Part shown: piece by piece, positions 22,324 through 25,655 of the stretch | How positions within the stretch are numbered: the first letter of the stretch is position 1 | Layout of the letters: each line of letters begins with the position of its first letter | Translations under genes and position numbers: made by a program | Notes under the pieces: model-generated | The model's database searches: none | What the model was told of the DNA's origin: nothing | Seen by the model: only the letters and a program-made list of their open reading frames with translations | From: Betaproteobacteria bacterium | GTDB lineage: Bacteria > Pseudomonadota > Gammaproteobacteria > Burkholderiales > SG8-39 | Direction of reading: 5' to 3' | Length of the DNA: 25,655 nt | Assembly (NCBI GenBank): GCA_007280315.1 | Contig: QYQC01000172.1 | Span: 1 to 25,655 of the forward strand

Positions 22324-22831
22324 TTTGTGTCTCCCTCAAGAACAACGATGTGGCACCGTAGATTGCGGCAACGGTGATGGCCCGGCACAAAGCCCGTCGG
22401 TGGTGATTTAAAAATGCCGGGATAATTTGCCCGCCGGATAAATTTCCTTTTCATATCCAGCACGCTTATTTGTTAAATTTTGTCAAATCCTTAGTAATCA
22501 TAGGGCTGCACGTTAGCACGACTACGGCGTCTGCTCAAGGATGCGCAAGCGGGCGTCGCGGCGCCAGACACTGAAAGTTTGATTTATCGCAAATTTCGCG
22601 CATTTTCCTCACATGGATCGGACCGTGGACATGTACCACGCCGCTCGATGACGCGCATGAATGACCCCAATAACCGCGGCTGCGACGAAATCCGGTTCGG
22701 TGACTCCGCTACCGTCGCGCGCGAGGCGTAAGTCGTTGCCGCATGACTATTGTCAAAATGCGGCCCGGCAGCAAAGATAGATTGATACTCGACACCGCGC
22801 GCTCGCGCTCTTCGACGAAAGGATTTTTGCC
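22324..22831. other. Gene-free divergent region between the FeeM-like and transporter genes
   Basis: These 508 bp contain no frame I can support as a gene. The part at about 22420-22500 is AT-rich against the GC-rich surroundings. On the - strand a weak promoter for the acyltransferase is possible: TTTAAC (22472-22477) and TATGAA (22450-22455), 16 bp apart, with a TTGACA at 22481-22486. An imperfect dyad, 12 of 17 positions symmetric, spans 22470-22486. Toward the transporter, TTGTCA at 22750-22755 is the best -35 word, but its -10 at 17 bp (AAAGAT) is poor. Confidence 0.5.
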
Positions 22832-24343
22832 ATGTCTACTCTCTCACACGGAACGGGACCGTCGACGGTCCTGACGGATCATCTGCCTCACGGGACCATT
22901 CCATGGCGCGCGCTCGCGCCTGTAGCTCTGATGGCTCTAATCGCACTGCTTCCGGCGCCGGACGGCCTGCCGCAACATGGATGGTATTTCTTCGCCATTT
23001 TCGCCGGCGTCATTCTAGGTCTGATGCTCGAACCGCTGCCCGGGGGCGCAATCGGTCTCATCGGCGTGACGCTGGTTGCTGCTCTCGCACCGTGGGTGCT
23101 GTACAGCCCGCAGGAACTCGCGAAACCGGGCTTCAAGTCGGTGAATGCGGCCCTTAATTGGGCATTGTCCGGATTTGCCAACGGCACGGTATGGCTCATT
23201 TTCGGTGCATTCATGTTTGCCATGGGCTACGAGAAGACTGGTCTCGGCCGGCGGCTCGCGCTGGTGCTGGTGAAGTTGATGGGTAAGCGCACGCTGCTGC
23301 TGGGATACGCCGTTGTACTTACCGACACCGTGCTTGCGCCGTTCACGCCGTCCAATACGGCACGCAGCGGGGGCACCATCTATCCGGTGATCCGCAATCT
23401 GCCCGCGCTGTACGATTCCAAACCCAATGACCCCTCGGCGCGTCGTATCGGTTCGTATCTGATGTGGGTGGCCATTGCCTGCACCTGCGTCACCAGTTCG
23501 ATGTTTGTCACCGCCATGGCGCCGAATCTGCTGGCGGTGGAACTGGTGAAGAAAACCGCCAAGATCGACATCAGCTGGGCCCAGTGGTTTATGGCATTCC
23601 TTCCTGTGGGACTCGCGCTGCTGATCCTGGTGCCGATCCTGACCTACTGGCTCTATCCGCCGGAAATCAAGGAAAGCAATGAAGTTCCGAAGTGGGCGAC
23701 CGAGGAACTAAGCAAGATGGGCCGGATGAGCACGCGTGAAATGCTGCTCGCGGCGCTGGTTCTACTCGCATTGGCGATGTGGATTTTCGGCGGCGACCTA
23801 ATCAACGCCACAACCGCGGCGCTGGTCGTTGTTTCCCTGATGCTCCTTACCGCGGTCTTCTCCTGGGAGGACATGATCACCAACAAGGCGGCCTGGAATA
23901 CGCTCGCCTGGTTTGCGACTCTGGTTGCGCTGGCCGATGGTCTGAGCCGGGTAGGGTTTGTAAAATGGTTTGCCGACGCCGTTGCCGCGCATATGGGCGG
24001 GTTCTCTCCCGGCATGGCAATGATTGCGTTGATCCTGGTGTATTTCTTCACGCACTATCTGTTCGCCAGCGTGACCGCGCACACCACGGCGATGCTGCCG
24101 GTGATGCTGGCAGTAGGTTCCACCATTCCGGGCATGAACATGCTGCAGTTCGCGCTCTCGCTTGGCCTCACGCTCGGCCTGATGGGCGTACTCACGCCCT
24201 ACGCTACCGGGCCAAGCCCCGTGTACTACGGCTCCGGTTACCTGCCAGCCGCGGATTACTGGAGGCTGGGGGCGATTTTCGGCGTGCTGTTCATCGCCGC
24301 GTTCCTGCTGCTCGGTCTGCCGTGGATTGCGATGATGAACTAG
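22832..24343 (+). CDS. DASS-family di-/tricarboxylate transporter
   Basis: The 503-residue product is a polytopic inner-membrane protein with about 12 hydrophobic segments. It carries the two family SNT-type motifs: APFTPSNTARSGG (PSNT at 173-176) in the first half, and a matching SVTAHTTAMLP near residues 412-421 in the second half, which form the carboxylate and cation sites of DASS (SLC13-like) carriers. It is closest in feel to the 2-oxoglutarate/malate translocator and CitT/TtdT group, which exchange C4-C6 acids, but substrate and mode (symport or antiport) cannot be set from sequence. AAAGGA about 10 bp upstream supports the start. Confidence 0.88.
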   Translation: MSTLSHGTGPSTVLTDHLPHGTIPWRALAPVALMALIALLPAPDGLPQHGWYFFAIFAGVILGLMLEPLPGGAIGLIGVTLVAALAPWVLYSPQELAKPGFKSVNAALNWALSGFANGTVWLIFGAFMFAMGYEKTGLGRRLALVLVKLMGKRTLLLGYAVVLTDTVLAPFTPSNTARSGGTIYPVIRNLPALYDSKPNDPSARRIGSYLMWVAIACTCVTSSMFVTAMAPNLLAVELVKKTAKIDISWAQWFMAFLPVGLALLILVPILTYWLYPPEIKESNEVPKWATEELSKMGRMSTREMLLAALVLLALAMWIFGGDLINATTAALVVVSLMLLTAVFSWEDMITNKAAWNTLAWFATLVALADGLSRVGFVKWFADAVAAHMGGFSPGMAMIALILVYFFTHYLFASVTAHTTAMLPVMLAVGSTIPGMNMLQFALSLGLTLGLMGVLTPYATGPSPVYYGSGYLPAADYWRLGAIFGVLFIAAFLLLGLPWIAMMN

Positions 24344-24364
24344 CCGGAGCGTGATGCAGGTATT

Positions 24365-24387
24365 GCCCGCGCCAGCATAGGCGCGGC
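24365..24387 (+). other. GC hairpin after the transporter gene
   Basis: GCCCGCGCC (24365-24373) can pair with GGCGCGGC (24380-24387) with one bulged C, 22 bp after the stop. There is no T-run, so it is at best a weak or Rho-assisted end signal, or a 3'-end stabiliser. Confidence 0.35.
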
Positions 24388-24430
24388 AGTGTCGCGAAAG
24401 CCGGATGTATCTCAAGGCGCCGGCGCGCGT

Positions 24431-24436
24431 TAGAAT
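24431..24436 (+). promoter_or_regulatory. -10 box for a leaderless transcript of the DUF2237 gene
   Basis: TAGAAT ends 7 bp before the ATG at 24444, with no Shine-Dalgarno sequence between. This repeats the layout seen before the DUF62 gene. The start codon would be at or within a base or two of the transcript 5' end. Confidence 0.5.
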
Positions 24437-24443
24437 CAGCTCC

Positions 24444-24827
24444 ATGAGCAACGTACTGCCACAGGAAAAAAACGTTCTAGGCGGGGAGTTGCTCGCCTGC
24501 GGCTATGACCCGCTGACCGGTTTTTTTCGCGATGGCTGTTGCGCCACCCACGGTGCGGAGGGCGTCGCGCACCTGGTTTGCGTGAAAGTGACGGAGGCGT
24601 TCCTCGAATATTCGCGTGCACAAGGCAACGATCTGTCGACGCCGCGTCCGGAAATGCGCTTCCACGGCCTCAAGCCGGGCGACCGCTGGTGTCTGCACGT
24701 GTTGCGCTGGGTCGAGGCGTGGGAGGCGGGAAGGGCACCCAAAGTCGTGCTCGAGGCTACGCACGAAAACGTGCTGCAACTGGTTCCGCTGCGCGCGCTC
24801 AAGCGCCACGCGCTCGACCTGCACTGA
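24444..24827 (+). CDS. DUF2237 family protein
   Basis: The 127-residue product matches the uncharacterised DUF2237 family along its length: NVLGGELLACGYDPLTGFFRDG near the start (quoted in part as LLACGYDPLTGFFRDGCC), then THGAEGVAHLVCVKVTEAFL, GNDLSTPRPEMRFHGLKPGD and the C-terminal VVLEATHENVL. Adjacent cysteines at about residues 31-32 are a family feature. There is no signal peptide or membrane segment. Function is unknown. I start at ATG 24444, where family homology begins, not at an upstream in-frame ATG at 24405. The next gene starts 2 bp after its stop. Confidence 0.82.
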   Translation: MSNVLPQEKNVLGGELLACGYDPLTGFFRDGCCATHGAEGVAHLVCVKVTEAFLEYSRAQGNDLSTPRPEMRFHGLKPGDRWCLHVLRWVEAWEAGRAPKVVLEATHENVLQLVPLRALKRHALDLH

Positions 24828-24829
24828 GC

Positions 24830-25655
24830 GTGCCGCCGGAACCGGACAGATCGGTCGCCATTGTCGGCGGCGGCCCGGCCGGACTCATGGCGGCGGAAGC
24901 CGCGAGCAGCGCCGGTGCGCGTGTCGATGTCTATGACGCCATGCCTTCGGTCGGACGCAAGTTTCTGCTGGCCGGCAAGGGTGGCCTGAACCTCACCCAC
25001 GCGGAACCGCTGGCGGATTTTCTAAATCGTTACGGCGCGCGCAGCAATCGCCTTGCGCCGCTGCTCGCCGGCTTCGGACCCGACGCCCTGCGCGCCTGGG
25101 CGCGCGGGCTGGGTGTCGAAACCTTCGTCGGCAGTTCCGGCCGCGTGTTTCCCACCGGCATGAAGGCTGCGCCGCTGCTGCGCACATGGCTGCACCGCTT
25201 GCGCAACGCCGGCGTGCGCTTTCACCTGCGGCATCGATGGTGCGGTTGGGATGACGATGGAGCGCTCGGTTTCACTACGCCGCTAGGCCCGCGCGCAGTG
25301 CGTGCCGACGCCACCGTGCTGGCACTGGGCGGCGGCAGTTGGGCTCGGCTCGGCTCCAGCGGTGCCTGGGTGCCGCTACTCGCCGCGCGCGGCGTTCGCG
25401 TCGCCAAGCTGCGGCCCGCGAATTGCGGTTTTGACGTCGGCTGGAGCGAGCACTTCCGCACACGCCATGCGGGCCACCCGGTGAAGCCGGTCGTCCTGTC
25501 CCACAGCGGGGCGGTTGGCGGCGAGACGAGCCAGCTGGGTGAATTCCTGGTCACCGCGACCGGCGTCGAAGGCAGCCTGATCTATGCTCTGTCCGCGCGC
25601 CTGCGTGACGATATCGAAGCGTCAGGCGTGGCGCAGCTGCGAATCGATCTGGCGC
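24830..25655 (+). CDS. FAD-dependent oxidoreductase, HI0933/YhiN type (cut by window end)
   Basis: A GTG at 24830 opens a frame that stays open for 275 codons to the window end. The dinucleotide-binding motif is VAIVGGGPAGLMAAE (GGGPAG at 13-18), followed by GRKFLLAGKGGLNLTHAE, the hallmark second motif of this flavoprotein family, GSSGRVFPTGMKAAPLL and VLALGGGSWARLGSSG. The family is about 400 residues, so roughly the last third is missing. Its in vivo substrate is generally unknown; one relative, BaiN, is linked to bile acid metabolism. It starts 2 bp after the DUF2237 stop, so it is probably cotranslated. No ATG start fits. Confidence 0.85.
   Translation, partial: MPPEPDRSVAIVGGGPAGLMAAEAASSAGARVDVYDAMPSVGRKFLLAGKGGLNLTHAEPLADFLNRYGARSNRLAPLLAGFGPDALRAWARGLGVETFVGSSGRVFPTGMKAAPLLRTWLHRLRNAGVRFHLRHRWCGWDDDGALGFTTPLGPRAVRADATVLALGGGSWARLGSSGAWVPLLAARGVRVAKLRPANCGFDVGWSEHFRTRHAGHPVKPVVLSHSGAVGGETSQLGEFLVTATGVEGSLIYALSARLRDDIEASGVAQLRIDLA

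Noticed and set aside
22351..22366. Sigma-54-like promoter TGGCAC-N6-TTGC
   Set aside because: Sigma-54 needs five bases between these blocks and tolerates little change; here there are six. It also points toward the transporter from nearly 470 bp away.
1..25655. CRISPR array, insertion sequence, prophage, toxin-antitoxin or defence island
   Set aside because: No regularly spaced repeats, transposase motifs, phage genes or known defence domains were seen on either strand.

Overview
This window reads as one chromosomal stretch of a GC-rich betaproteobacterium. The evidence is the fused S10-spc-alpha ribosomal operon order, infA sitting between secY and rpmJ, protein sequences close to Burkholderiales/Nitrosomonadales homologues, and two genes with a -10 box placed so close to the ATG that the mRNA should be leaderless. 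Genus-level placement is not possible by eye.

Bases 1-14772 hold the ribosomal protein cluster, all on the + strand: the 3' end of rpsJ, then rplC-rplD-rplW-rplB-rpsS-rplV-rpsC-rplP-rpmC-rpsQ (S10 part); rplN-rplX-rplE-rpsN-rpsH-rplF-rplR-rpsE-rpmD-rplO-secY-infA-rpmJ (spc part); and rpsM-rpsK-rpsD-rpoA-rplQ (alpha part). It closes with a strong intrinsic terminator at 14745-14772. Most junctions are tight, and several overlap (TAATG, ATGA, TGATG), as expected for translational coupling. Internal promoters are visible before rplN (TTGCCC-17-TATAAT) and before rpsM (TATAAT). Four junctions are looser and structured: the rplN leader, rplN-rplX, rpsM-rpsK (two near-perfect 12-bp hairpins) and rpoA-rplQ (two hairpins). 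S3, L15, L22, S19 and L23 carry Ala/Lys/Pro-rich extensions.

Bases 14773-16228 hold a SAM hydroxide adenosyltransferase (DUF62) on the + strand, converging on a secreted GlcG/HbpS-family protein on the - strand. From 16229 to 22323 the - strand continues, read from the right: an orphan FeeM/LuxI-like N-acyltransferase with its own terminator; a large membrane protein with seven-helix sensor, PAS, GGDEF and EAL parts; an alpha/beta hydrolase; and a MOFRL-type glycerate 2-kinase. Acyl-amide signal synthesis, cyclic-di-GMP turnover and small organic acid metabolism thus lie side by side, but no shared pathway is proven.

Bases 22324-22831 are a 508-bp gene-free divergent region, partly AT-rich. 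Beyond it on the + strand are a DASS-family dicarboxylate/tricarboxylate transporter, a DUF2237 protein, and the first about 275 codons of a HI0933/YhiN-type flavoprotein cut by the window end.

I saw no CRISPR array, insertion sequence, tRNA, rRNA, phage gene or recognisable defence system. The most unusual material is the candidate RNA structures inside the ribosomal operon and the FeeM-like gene beside the c-di-GMP enzyme.
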